This document shows, piece after piece, positions 12,684-19,229 of a DNA stretch of 20,232 nucleotides (the stretch's first letter is position 1; every line of letters starts with the position of its first letter). Origin of the DNA: a virus; the IMG/VR virus record IMGVR_UViG_3300042509_001520, positions 1 to 20,232 of that record; one strand, written 5' to 3'. A program made the position numbers and the translations under genes. Below the pieces are notes generated by a model. It did not search any database and had not been told where the DNA came from. It saw nothing but the letters and a program-made list of their open reading frames with translations.

Positions 12684-12898
12684 CCGGCCGCACATGGGAA
12701 ATCCGCCACATCCGTCCCGGCGACGTCGTGGCGCATGACGAGACGTTCTCCCCGTTTGATTGCCACCACGGGCGATATCGCGTGGGCATGGCGGCGCGGG
12801 AGATTACCGAGTTCACGGCCGAGGAGCGCGCGGAAATCGAGCGCATCGGCAACGACGCAATCCGCAAGGCGGAAGGAGGCGAGCGTGACGGGCGTTAG
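12680..12898 (+). CDS. Hypothetical protein (72 aa)
   Basis: The product begins MTGRTWEIRHIRPGDVVAHD, continues with CHHGRYRVG, and ends in an acidic helix (FTAEERAEIERIGNDAIRKA). No family is recognised. ATG 12680 overlaps the methyltransferase stop as ATGA, and its final 14 bases overlap the next gene. The HH and D residues in the first half could bind metal but form no known motif. Coupling to the methyltransferase suggests shared expression only. Confidence 0.68.
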   Translation: MTGRTWEIRHIRPGDVVAHDETFSPFDCHHGRYRVGMAAREITEFTAEERAEIERIGNDAIRKAEGGERDGR

Positions 12899-13091
12899 AT
12901 CGTATTTGGGCCGCTATCAGCCCGTATCGCACATGTCCGACGAAGATATACGCCGCGCGGCTCACAAGGCATGGCATGATCGTGGCATGGTCTGCATCAC
13001 CGCGCACGACTTGGCCCGAATCCCTGAAATGACGCGAGCGACCATCATCAGCGAGGCGTCCCGCCTCTACGGACGGAGGGCCAACACGTGA
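12885..13091 (+). CDS. Hypothetical HTH-like protein (68 aa)
   Basis: The product starts at GTG 12885 (V-T-G-V-R-S-Y-L-G-R), and contains SDEDIRRAAHKAWHDRGMVC and a helix-turn-helix-like tail, ITAHDLARIPEMTRATIISE. A GGAGG site lies about seven bases before the GTG and decides this start over the longer open frame from 12735. It overlaps the preceding gene by 14 bases and its stop overlaps the next GTG as GTGA. A small DNA-binding protein is plausible, but no family is recognised. Confidence 0.65.
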   Translation: MTGVRSYLGRYQPVSHMSDEDIRRAAHKAWHDRGMVCITAHDLARIPEMTRATIISEASRLYGRRANT

Positions 13092-13822
13092 GCGATCAGA
13101 CGAAGTGCCCGGCGTGCCGGGTGAGGTCCATCGAATACCCCACGGCTGGCGGCATCGTGGATGATCGGTCCTGCACCGGCCGGGCGGGGTGCGTGCGGGC
13201 CGATATGGGAAATCCCATAACGGAACAAAATCAAGGGACTGAGACCCAGGCCGTCGTGGAGCATCCCAATCGGGAAAATCCCGCGCCCGAGAGCGCCCCG
13301 GCGGGGGCGGATGTCCCGGACGGGAAAACGGGGCTGACGAGGGCCGAGGCGCTGATCCTCGAAGCGGTGCGCGGGATCGAGCGAGGCGAGTGGATGGCGC
13401 ACCTCGGCCCGCGCGTCGTGGTGCTGCCGAGGGAGGAGCACGACCGACAGCACGAGGTCATCCTGAAACTGCGGGCCAAGATCGCCCGCCTCCGGGCCGA
13501 GGTGGAGCGGCTGAAGGGCGAGCGGGACGCGGCCCGTGAAGCTGGCGGTGAGGCCCGCATCGCCGAGAACAAGGCGGAGCACGCGCGCGTGTCGATGTCG
13601 CTCCGCGTCACGAAGATGGATGCCGCCCGCGCCGCCCTCGCCCTGCGCGTCGCTGAGGCGGTGCGGGAGGCGATCCGAGAGTGTCAGCCGAGCGTGTCGC
13701 GGCATCAGTGGATGAGTGACGAGGCATGTACGCGGGCAGAGGCCATCGAAGAGTGGCGCAAGGACATCGACGCCATCGACATCGCCGCCATCGTGGCCAC
13801 CGCGATCAAGGAGGGGGAGTGA
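13088..13822 (+). CDS. Zinc-ribbon and coiled-coil protein
   Basis: The 244-aa product begins with Cys-rich MSDQTKCPACRVRSIEYPTA and a second Cys pair (SC-x6-C), consistent with a small zinc site. A linker rich in Pro, Glu and Gln (about residues 40-75) follows. Residues 110-185 form a long charged heptad region (ILKLRAKIARLRAEVERLKG and onwards) typical of a coiled coil, and the C-terminus is helical with QWMSDEACTRAEAIEEW. Similar composite proteins occur in phage accessory regions without known function. GTG 13088 overlaps the previous stop as GTGA. Two GGGA-TCCC palindromes lie in its linker-coding DNA. Confidence 0.72.
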   Translation: MSDQTKCPACRVRSIEYPTAGGIVDDRSCTGRAGCVRADMGNPITEQNQGTETQAVVEHPNRENPAPESAPAGADVPDGKTGLTRAEALILEAVRGIERGEWMAHLGPRVVVLPREEHDRQHEVILKLRAKIARLRAEVERLKGERDAAREAGGEARIAENKAEHARVSMSLRVTKMDAARAALALRVAEAVREAIRECQPSVSRHQWMSDEACTRAEAIEEWRKDIDAIDIAAIVATAIKEGE

Positions 13823-14052
13823 TGAAGTGCAACTGTTGTGGCCGCTTCTTCGAAGCGTCCCCGCGCGCGATGTGGCAGATGGTCTATAGCGGCTTCCCGC
13901 AGGCCCCCGATCGCGAAATTCACCGCTGCGAAACGTGCGTTGATCGTTTCGGAGAATTGCAGCCGCAGATGGGCATAGTCCCGGAGTTCAGCGTGGGGTT
14001 TCTGCGGCTCGGCAGCCGGCTGGCCACCGCGCTAAAGGAGAGTGCGCCATGA
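13822..14052 (+). CDS. Small zinc-finger-like protein (76 aa)
   Basis: The product starts MKCNCCGRFFEASPRAMWQM and has a second cysteine pair in CETCVDRFGEL, giving a C-x-C-C/C-x2-C arrangement about 35 residues apart that could bind one zinc ion. The remainder is short and helical at the C-terminus. ATG 13822 overlaps the preceding stop as TGATG, with a GGGGGAG site directly upstream. Its stop overlaps the next gene as ATGA. Function unknown; nucleic-acid or protein binding is possible. Confidence 0.7.
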   Translation: MKCNCCGRFFEASPRAMWQMVYSGFPQAPDREIHRCETCVDRFGELQPQMGIVPEFSVGFLRLGSRLATALKESAP

Positions 14053-14600
14053 CCAAGCGATACCGGCAGGCGAACCGTCGCGGCGGCCGGCGGCCCTCGC
14101 ACGCCCCCGCACCGGGGCGCTCATCGCACGACCCCGTGATCCCGCCGGAAGCCTTGGCTCAACGCGCTCGGATCGTGGGAGAGGCCGCGCAGCTCGATCA
14201 TCGCAGCGGGACGGCCCTCGGTCAGCTTCTTCACGGCAGGTACATCGACGAGCGATTGCACGACGCGGGGGTCAAGGCGGGCATGGTGTGGGCAAAATGG
14301 CAACGGCTGGCCGCATGTCCCCCCATTTCGATCACCGGCCGATCCCAGGGTCAATCCGCCACGGATGACACCGACGAATGGAGGCGCGCGAAGGAGGACT
14401 TTAACGCGATGGCGACGGTGATCCGCGCGCAACCGGCCGGGAAACTCGCATGGGACGCGGTGGAGACCGTGTGCCTTGGGGCGGTGGACTTTCGGGAAAA
14501 CCCCGTCATGCTTCAGCGGTGGCCGGTGTGGGGCGATCACTTCAAGGGCGCGCTGGGCGACCTGGCGCGGTTGTGGAAAATCAGCGGGAAGGGGGCGTGA
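14049..14600 (+). CDS. Hypothetical protein, candidate late regulator (183 aa)
   Basis: The product has a basic, disordered start (MTKRYRQANRRGGRRPSHAP), a helical middle (ALAQRARIVGEAAQLDHRSG), and a C-terminal part with AWDAVETVCLGAVDFRENPV and GDHFKGALGDLARLWKISGK. The W-D-A-(V/L)-E-T-V-C pattern resembles small proteins found just before late genes in alphaproteobacterial prophages. It is the last gene of the early operon and lies directly upstream of the promoter-terminator pair at 14604-14687, the place of Q in lambda. I infer a possible antitermination role; no Q family match is visible. ATG 14049 overlaps the previous stop as ATGA. Confidence 0.7.
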   Translation: MTKRYRQANRRGGRRPSHAPAPGRSSHDPVIPPEALAQRARIVGEAAQLDHRSGTALGQLLHGRYIDERLHDAGVKAGMVWAKWQRLAACPPISITGRSQGQSATDDTDEWRRAKEDFNAMATVIRAQPAGKLAWDAVETVCLGAVDFRENPVMLQRWPVWGDHFKGALGDLARLWKISGKGA

Positions 14601-14603
14601 CAG

Positions 14604-14632
14604 TTGCCGCTCGCGATCGGTTGTGCTAGGGT
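14604..14632 (+). promoter_or_regulatory. Late-type promoter candidate
   Basis: TTGCCG (14604-14609), a 17-base spacer, then TAGGGT (14627-14632), preceded by TG in TGTGC. Transcription would start near 14639, only about 17 bases before a strong intrinsic terminator. It is the first good promoter after the early operon and faces the packaging genes. Confidence 0.55.
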
Positions 14633-14655
14633 CAAATCAGATAATCGACTTCGTA

Positions 14656-14687
14656 GGCGCTGGGGCAACCCGGCGCCTTTTCGTTTT
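14656..14687 (+). terminator. Intrinsic terminator with GCAA tetraloop
   Basis: GGCGCTGGG (14656-14664) pairs with CCCGGCGCC (14669-14677) through nine pairs, one of them T-G, around a GCAA loop, and is followed by TTTTCGTTTT. It ends early-operon transcripts and would also stop transcripts from the promoter at 14604 unless antitermination occurs. Confidence 0.85.
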
Positions 14688-14696
14688 GGGCATCGG

Positions 14697-14969
14697 ATGC
14701 AGCCGGAAACCCGTCTCTGGCGCTGCGTCATCGCCCGTGCGCTCGCTGACGCATCGGCTCCCGAGCGCCCCGTCACCGCAACGGGCGACAGCGCGCCGAC
14801 GGATGCGGAACGCGACCGCGCACGGCGATGGCTCCTAGGGAATAGCCGGAATATCCGCGATGTGTGCATGATGGCAGACTTGGACCCGGACGCCCTCCGA
14901 TCGGCGGCGGAACGACACCTTGCGACAAGGGGCGAAACATGCGCGTTGAGACGACCGTTGGCGACGTGA
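14697..14969 (+). CDS. Hypothetical phage protein upstream of packaging genes (90 aa)
   Basis: The product starts MQPETRLWRCVIARALADAS and continues with AERDRARRWLLGNSRNIRDV and CMMADLDPDALRSAAERHL. The ETRLWR opening and the DARRWLL-x-N-S-R-N-I-R-D-V-C block recur in small alphaproteobacterial phage proteins encoded shortly before the terminase; function unknown. ATG 14697 was chosen because conservation begins there; the frame is open upstream but crosses the terminator. The ribosome site is weak. The last 31 bases overlap the next gene. Confidence 0.68.
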   Translation: MQPETRLWRCVIARALADASAPERPVTATGDSAPTDAERDRARRWLLGNSRNIRDVCMMADLDPDALRSAAERHLATRGETCALRRPLAT

Positions 14970-15226
14970 GCGTGTCTTTTGACACGGAAGCCGAAACCCT
15001 GGCATTGACGATCGGGCGCATTCACATCGCGCTCACGACCGAGGAGAGCGCGGATTTGGTCGAGGCGCTGGCCGATATCCTTGACGAGACCGACGAAGAC
15101 GAAGATGGCGACGAGGAGGGCGACTACGTGACGATTGACTTCGAGGCGCTGTCGCTTCTCGACGTGGACCAGCTTGACGAAGTGGCCGAGGTGCTTTCGA
15201 TCATCCGGGCGTCCAAGGTCTCGTAA
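14939..15226 (+). CDS. Hypothetical acidic protein (95 aa)
   Basis: The product begins MRVETTVGDVSVSFDTEAET, contains a beta-rich first half and a strongly acidic stretch (DETDEDEDGDEEGD, about residues 49-62), then a helical end (VDQLDEVAEVLSIIRAS). ATG 14939 has AAGGGG about eight bases upstream and decides the start over the longer frame from 14864. The acidic run could mimic DNA or bind a basic partner, but this is only composition. Its stop overlaps the next gene as TAATG. Confidence 0.7.
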   Translation: MRVETTVGDVSVSFDTEAETLALTIGRIHIALTTEESADLVEALADILDETDEDEDGDEEGDYVTIDFEALSLLDVDQLDEVAEVLSIIRASKVS

Positions 15227-15408
15227 TGGACCGCGTGGACCTTACCCAGCGCCCCACGGATGGAGCGTATGAGGTCCACGCATTGATCCGCCATCGGGGC
15301 ACGGACGATCCGTCTCCCAGGTGGACCACCGTCGGGGTTTTCGGCCGACGTGATGACGCAGATCGGTGCCGCGCCACATGGGAGCGCCGCACGGGAGGCA
15401 GGAAATGA
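15226..15408 (+). CDS. Hypothetical protein (60 aa)
   Basis: The product begins MDRVDLTQRPTDGAYEVHAL and has a short beta/alpha pattern with WTTVGVFGRRDDADRCRATW. No family is recognised. ATG 15226 overlaps the upstream stop as TAATG, and its own stop overlaps the next ATG as ATGA. Coupling on both sides supports a real gene. Confidence 0.62.
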   Translation: MDRVDLTQRPTDGAYEVHALIRHRGTDDPSPRWTTVGVFGRRDDADRCRATWERRTGGRK

Positions 15409-15647
15409 CCCGATACACGAACGTGAACGCCCCGGATATCGAACAGTGGGGCGGCAAGCGCACGGTCGAGAGCGCAGCCCGGCCCGGTGACGGCTACCGT
15501 GGGCGCAAGGTCTACGCCAGCAAGAGCGACGCCCGGATGGACAGCTACGGCATGTACGCCGAGGACGCCAAGATCAAGGCCGGCGTGGCTGCAAAGCCCG
15601 TCCAGTCGCGCACGATCAACATGATGGACGGCGAGCGGGATTGCTGA
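15405..15647 (+). CDS. Hypothetical protein (80 aa)
   Basis: The product starts MTRYTNVNAPDIEQWGGKRT and contains DGYRGRKVYASKSDARMDSY; it is polar and charged, with no membrane segment and no recognised family. ATG 15405 overlaps the previous stop as ATGA, with a GGGAGGCAGGA ribosome site directly upstream. It is the last sizeable rightward gene before the inverted unit. Confidence 0.65.
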   Translation: MTRYTNVNAPDIEQWGGKRTVESAARPGDGYRGRKVYASKSDARMDSYGMYAEDAKIKAGVAAKPVQSRTINMMDGERDC

Positions 15648-15648
15648 A

Positions 15649-15699
15649 ATGAAGTCCACCAAGCGCAAGCCCAAGGGCAAGGGCGGCAAGGGCTGCTAA
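15649..15699 (+). CDS. Lys/Gly-rich micropeptide ORF (16 aa)
   Basis: ATG 15649 follows the previous stop by one base and encodes MKSTKRKPKGKGGKGC, seven lysines in sixteen residues, ending just before a hairpin that terminates the opposite strand. Upstream purines are weak. It could be a real basic peptide or a chance frame; only position and clean end support it. Confidence 0.3.
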   Translation: MKSTKRKPKGKGGKGC

Positions 15700-15702
15700 A
15701 CG

Positions 15703-15726
15703 AAAAACCCCCGCGCTAGGCGGGGG
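15703..15726 (-). terminator. Intrinsic terminator of the leftward three-gene unit
   Basis: Read on the minus strand, CCCCCGC (15726-15720) pairs with GCGGGGG (15714-15708) around a 5-base loop and is followed by TTTTT (15707-15703). The HTH gene's stop codon lies in the loop. On the plus strand no T-run follows, so it acts mainly leftward. Confidence 0.8.
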
Positions 15727-15934
15727 TGTCTCCGTAGGGGGGGAGGTTCATCGCGACGGCGCTACACGCAAGCGCCACGACTTTAGGGACTTCGACGGGC
15801 GTTTCGTTGGCATCCCGTCGCTTCCCCGCCTCATACAGAATTACCGATGAGGCGCTGATACCGAGGGCTTCGGCGGCGGCGCGCTGCGATTTGAAGAACC
15901 GCTTGCGCCAGTCTTTGAACTGGCCGGGCGTCAT
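15716..15934 (-). CDS. XRE/Cro-like HTH repressor (72 aa)
   Basis: The product begins MTPGQFKDWRKRFFKSQRAA, followed by the HTH continuation ALGISASSVILYEAGKRRD. The order (helix with Q-x-x-A, then LGIS-x-x-S-V, then YE-x-G) is typical of XRE-family regulators, about residues 15-40. The tail (VEVPKVVALACSAVAMNLPP) is a short helical end. It is the last gene of a leftward unit, and ATG 15934 overlaps the preceding stop as ATGA. It is the likely ligand of the two GCAC-N3-GTGC dyads at the unit's promoter, giving autoregulation. Confidence 0.85.
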   Translation of the reverse strand: MTPGQFKDWRKRFFKSQRAAAEALGISASSVILYEAGKRRDANETPVEVPKVVALACSAVAMNLPPYGDTPA

Positions 15935-16281
15935 GCGTCCTTCTCCTCAATGCGCGACACGACAAGCACACTGACGGTAGGGGTAGTCCAGTACTGACGC
16001 CCGCCGGGGTGACGACCCGGCTTTTCGACGCGCATTTGTGAGCGCGAAAACGGGGCGATCCACGTTGCGCCGACCGAAGGCGCCTCCATCGTCTTGATCC
16101 AGCAGTCGCCGAACGACCCCGGCTCCACGATCGCGCTCGCGCGGTCCCACCATTTCGGGTCGTAGGAGCCCATCAGGTAAGCGACGGCGGCGGCGCGATC
16201 GTTGAACGCGACGATGGTGGCGTTCTCGGCGATGTAGAGGCCGTCACTGTCGTGCGTGGCGTAAAACTTGGGCTTCGTCAT
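15931..16281 (-). CDS. Hypothetical protein (116 aa)
   Basis: The product starts MTKPKFYATHDSDGLYIAEN and contains AVAYLMGSYDPKWWDRASAI and a C-terminal beta-rich part with WTTPTVSVLVVSRIEEKDA. No family is recognised and no membrane segment is visible. The frame is open to 16341, but ATG 16281 is preceded by GAGGGGGAC and begins the ordered sequence. Its stop overlaps the repressor start as ATGA. As the partner of an autoregulated HTH protein it might be a lysogenic-conversion or antagonist factor, but nothing in the sequence shows activity. Confidence 0.65.
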   Translation of the reverse strand: MTKPKFYATHDSDGLYIAENATIVAFNDRAAAVAYLMGSYDPKWWDRASAIVEPGSFGDCWIKTMEAPSVGATWIAPFSRSQMRVEKPGRHPGGRQYWTTPTVSVLVVSRIEEKDA

Positions 16282-16319
16282 TGGTCGTCCCCCTCGGGAT
16301 GTCGTGGATAGGAGCGGGG

Positions 16320-16577
16320 TCAGGCGGCCACCCAAGCGCATGTACGGTCGCTGTTGACGCTGTAAGCAATGCCGGATGCGTCAAGGGCGGCCAGCGCGGG
16401 AGCGAGGTCAACGTCGTGGGCGTTGATTAGTATGCAACACGTTGCCGGGCGCGGCGCGATTTGATACCCCGTGGTTCGGGACACGAAGCCGCTGACCCGC
16501 CCGCTGCGGTGCGTGACCCGCGACAGCGGCAGACCGGCGGCGGTGAATGCAGCGCGGATGTGAGCGGTCTTGGCCAT
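16320..16577 (-). CDS. Hypothetical protein (85 aa), first gene of the leftward unit
   Basis: The product begins MAKTAHIRAAFTAAGLPLSR and contains TGYQIAPRPATCCILINAHD and ALAALDASGIAYSVNSDRTC, an alternating alpha/beta pattern. No family is recognised. ATG 16577 has GGGAGACAG about ten bases upstream and lies about 40 bases after the predicted start of transcription. A 38-base gap separates it from the next gene, unlike the tight overlaps elsewhere. Confidence 0.68.
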   Translation of the reverse strand: MAKTAHIRAAFTAAGLPLSRVTHRSGRVSGFVSRTTGYQIAPRPATCCILINAHDVDLAPALAALDASGIAYSVNSDRTCAWVAA

Positions 16578-16621
16578 CGTCTGTCTCCCGGTTAGTGGGG
16601 CATCGCCCCGTTGACAAAGCG

Positions 16622-16650
16622 AATGTAGCGCACTGAGTGCAGGCTGTCAA
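16622..16650 (-). promoter_or_regulatory. Strong leftward promoter of the inverted unit
   Basis: On the minus strand a consensus TTGACA (16650-16645), a 17-base spacer and TACATT (16627-16622). It is the closest match to sigma70 consensus in the window and would transcribe the three leftward genes to the terminator at 15703. Confidence 0.8.
16630..16640. promoter_or_regulatory. Operator dyad A (GCAC-TGA-GTGC)
   Basis: A perfect 4-3-4 dyad that lies wholly inside the spacer of the TTGACA/TACATT promoter. With dyad B, 22 bases away, it suggests two repressor dimers on one face of the DNA. Confidence 0.65.
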
Positions 16651-16651
16651 T

Positions 16652-16662
16652 GCACCATGTGC
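16652..16662. promoter_or_regulatory. Operator dyad B (GCAC-CAT-GTGC)
   Basis: Same 4-3-4 layout as dyad A, extended by one more pair (TGCAC/GTGCA). It lies just upstream of the -35. The 22-base centre distance is two helical turns. Confidence 0.6.
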
Positions 16663-16708
16663 AGATTTTATCGACGTTCTACCCGCTGTAGTGCGAAACC
16701 AGGTGAGG

Positions 16709-16739
16709 GGCGCCACCCGAAAGGGCGCGCCGCAAGGCG
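16709..16739 (+). other. Two adjoining hairpins before the GIY-YIG start
   Basis: GGCGC (16709-16713) pairs with GCGCC (16727-16731), with inner CCC/GGG and a GAAA loop. CGCC (16728-16731) instead pairs with GGCG (16736-16739) around GCAA. The two share 16728-16731, so they exclude each other, and the second hides the AAGGCGG purines just before ATG 16743. Translation control is possible. No clear rightward promoter is seen in 16664-16742. Confidence 0.4.
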
Positions 16740-16742
16740 GCC

Positions 16743-17315
16743 ATGTCCAAATTTTACGTCTACCAGTTGGTCGACCCCAGATCCGATGAGGTGTTTTACG
16801 TCGGCAAGGGATGCGGTCGTCGCAGCAACGACCATGAGAGAGACGCGCGGCGCGGGGTCGAGTCAGACAAGTGCGAGCGCATTCGCGACATCCTCGCGGC
16901 TGGGCACAAGGTCGCGATCGTCGTTGTAAGCCGGCACGCTGACGAGCAATCGGCCTACGCTGCCGAGCGCGCGTTGATTGAAAAGATTGGCTTGGAGAAC
17001 CTGACCAACGTTCTGCCCGGCGGGTCGTGGTCTGATGCGCTCAGAAGCCTTGCTGACGGTCGCGCGACGCGAGCTAAGTTGGATGGCGCGTTGTTCGGGC
17101 TGGCGTGGTGGCACAAGACCGGGTGCGCGACCAAAGCCAACCTTGGCCCAATTGGGACGGTCGATCTTAGGCGCGTGGCGCGCGGGTGGGTGGAGCAAGT
17201 TCGCGATCTCTCGTCGCAGGTCGGCAAGAAAGACGCGCGGAAAATTGCTGTGCGGCACGGCGCAACGGCGTGGCTTGATGCAATAGACGGGGCGCCACAT
17301 GCCCAGGCCGTCTAA
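16743..17315 (+). CDS. GIY-YIG nuclease family protein (LEM-3-like)
   Basis: The 190-aa product has an N-terminal GIY-YIG domain of the variant found in LEM-3-like proteins: FYVYQL (residues 4-9) and FYVGKGCGRR (18-27), followed by charged helices and Glu80 in ALIEKIG, then NLTNVLPGG with Asn89. The C-terminal half (about residues 100-190) is not recognised and may bind DNA. GIY-YIG enzymes cut one strand of DNA; in phages they act as homing or accessory nucleases, and free-standing ones often sit near packaging genes. The start has AAGGCGG nearby, partly inside a hairpin. The last 17 bases overlap the small terminase gene. Confidence 0.85.
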   Translation: MSKFYVYQLVDPRSDEVFYVGKGCGRRSNDHERDARRGVESDKCERIRDILAAGHKVAIVVVSRHADEQSAYAAERALIEKIGLENLTNVLPGGSWSDALRSLADGRATRAKLDGALFGLAWWHKTGCATKANLGPIGTVDLRRVARGWVEQVRDLSSQVGKKDARKIAVRHGATAWLDAIDGAPHAQAV

Positions 17316-17682
17316 GTTCACCGACCAGATCGTTGCAACGATTTGCGACCGCATCGTTGAAGGCGAGAGCCTTCGTCGCATCTGCGCCGACGACAAGATG
17401 CCAGCGATGAGCACCGTCATGGAGTGGCTAAGGTCAAACGACGATTTCCGGGGCAGGTACGCGCGCGCGAGAGAGGCGCAGGCCGAGGTCATGGACGACA
17501 TGATTTTGGAGGTGGCGGCTGGCGCGGAGGACAATCCGGCGGCGGCTCGCGTCAAGATCGAGGCGTACAAATGGCGCGCTTCAAAGTTGGCGCCGAAGGT
17601 TTACGGCGAGCGCCAGCACATCGTTGCGCAGGTCACGGCCACAGTCACGCATGAGGACAGGCTTCGGGAACTGGAGTCGTGA
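17299..17682 (+). CDS. terS: Terminase small subunit
   Basis: The 127-aa product matches the Sf6/HK620-like small terminase type: MPRPSKFTDQIVATICDRIV, then the HTH part GESLRRICADDKMPAMSTVM, then YARAREAQAEVMDDMILEVA, and the C-terminal KIEAYKWRASKLAPKVYGER block, which is conserved. The small subunit recognises the packaging site on phage DNA and stimulates the large subunit. ATG 17299 lies inside the end of the GIY-YIG gene, with GGGGCG upstream. Its stop overlaps the large-subunit start as GTGA, as expected for the pair. Confidence 0.92.
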   Translation: MPRPSKFTDQIVATICDRIVEGESLRRICADDKMPAMSTVMEWLRSNDDFRGRYARAREAQAEVMDDMILEVAAGAEDNPAAARVKIEAYKWRASKLAPKVYGERQHIVAQVTATVTHEDRLRELES

Positions 17683-19196
17683 CGGGGGAAATGACGGAGC
17701 GCGAGCGCGCGCTTCGGCTTCGGTTCAAGCAGGACTTTGAAGCCTACGCATCCAAGTGCCTAAAGATCCGCACGAAAGAGGGTAAGGTCGAGGCGCTTGC
17801 GCTGAACACCGCGCAGCGGCTGATCCATGATAAGATCGAAGCCCAGCGCGCAAGCACCGGGAAGGTACGCGCAATCATTTTGAAAGGGCGGCAGCAAGGG
17901 TGTTCGACGTATGTTGAAGGGCGCTTTTATTGGCGCGTGACACATCGCCATGGTGTGCGAGCGTTCATCCTCACCCATCAACAGGACGCCACGAACAACC
18001 TGTTTGAGATGGCCTCGCGGTTCCACGAGAACTGCCACGAATGGTTCCGCCCGAGCACTGGCGCATCGAACGCGAAGGAACTGATCTTCGACCGCTTGGA
18101 CAGCGGTTACAAAGTCGGAACCGCTGGCGCCAAGGGGACGGGCCGGTCGCAGACGATCCAATACTTTCACGGAAGCGAGGTGGCCTTTTGGCCCCACGCC
18201 CACGAACACGCGGCCGGCGTGATGCAGGCCATCCCGGATGCGCCGGATACCGAAATCATCCTTGAAAGCACGGCCAACGGGGTCGGGAACTTTTACCACG
18301 AACAATGGACCAAGGCGGTCGGTGGCGAAAGCGAGTTTATCGCGATCTTCGTCCCGTGGTTTCTACAGCCTGAGTACCGGACGCCGCCCTCGAAGGACAT
18401 CGTGCTTGACGATGGGGAGGCGGAACTCGTCGGGGCCTACGGTCTGGATCTAGACCAGATCGCATGGCGGCGGAAGAAGGTCGCGGAACTCGGCTCGGTC
18501 GAGATGTTCCGCCAGGAGTACCCGTGTTCGCCTGATGAGGCGTTCCAAACTAGCATCGAACATGCGGTCGTGCCGATCGAGTTGGTGCGCGCGGCAGTGC
18601 ATCGGGACGTGGCGCAGACGGGTTATCGGCGCATCTGGGGCTTGGACGTCGCGCGCTCGCTCACGGGTGATCGGACTGCGCTGGCGAAGCGGTGCGGCAA
18701 TCACATGCTTGAGCCCGTCCAATGGTGGCGCTTGCCGGACTTGATGCAGATCGCGGGCACGGTCTATCAAGAGTATGTCGCGGCCGAAGAGAAGCCCGAC
18801 GAGATTTGCGTGGACGTGATCGGCTTTGGCGCGGGCGTCGTGGATCGGCTGCGAGAAATGGGCCTGCCGGTGACGGGCATCAACGTGGCGGAAAGCCCGA
18901 GCGTCGATGGTGCCAAATACATGCGCCTGCGCGACGAACTGTGGTTCAAGGCGCGCGGGTGGTTCGAGGGCCGGGACGTGAAGATGCCTGCGGATGAGGC
19001 GCTGATCGGTGAACTGACCGGCGTGAAGTACCACATCACGTCGTCGGGTAAGTTGCAGGTCGAGGGCAAGGACGAAATGAAGAAGCGCGGCCTGCGGTCG
19101 CCTGATCTAGCAGATGCGTTCAACCTCACCTTTGCCGCGTCGGACTTCGCGCCGATGACGACGAGTTATCAGCCCCCCGTTTACTTCGACAGCTAA
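17679..19196 (+). CDS. terL: Terminase large subunit (packaging ATPase and nuclease)
   Basis: The 505-aa product has the two domains of TerL. The N-terminal ATPase has a Walker A variant GRQQGCST (residues 70-77), Walker B QYFHGSEVAFW with Ser166-Glu167, and coupling motif LESTANG (195-201). The C-terminal RNase H-like nuclease has WGLDVARS with Asp323, ICVDVIGFGAG with Asp379, and PDLADAFNLTF with Asp476/Asp479. It powers DNA translocation into proheads and cuts concatemers. GTG 17679 overlaps the small-subunit stop as GTGA; ATG 17691 is an alternative start, but its purine run is only two bases away. No frameshift or missing catalytic residue is seen. Confidence 0.96.
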   Translation: MTGEMTERERALRLRFKQDFEAYASKCLKIRTKEGKVEALALNTAQRLIHDKIEAQRASTGKVRAIILKGRQQGCSTYVEGRFYWRVTHRHGVRAFILTHQQDATNNLFEMASRFHENCHEWFRPSTGASNAKELIFDRLDSGYKVGTAGAKGTGRSQTIQYFHGSEVAFWPHAHEHAAGVMQAIPDAPDTEIILESTANGVGNFYHEQWTKAVGGESEFIAIFVPWFLQPEYRTPPSKDIVLDDGEAELVGAYGLDLDQIAWRRKKVAELGSVEMFRQEYPCSPDEAFQTSIEHAVVPIELVRAAVHRDVAQTGYRRIWGLDVARSLTGDRTALAKRCGNHMLEPVQWWRLPDLMQIAGTVYQEYVAAEEKPDEICVDVIGFGAGVVDRLREMGLPVTGINVAESPSVDGAKYMRLRDELWFKARGWFEGRDVKMPADEALIGELTGVKYHITSSGKLQVEGKDEMKKRGLRSPDLADAFNLTFAASDFAPMTTSYQPPVYFDS

Positions 19197-19229
19197 CCGG
19201 CCACCTTCGGACGCCGGGAGGAGATAATC

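Noticed and set aside
18450-19034. Minus-strand ORF (194 codons) opposite the large terminase
   Set aside because: Antisense shadow of a gene with complete catalytic motifs.
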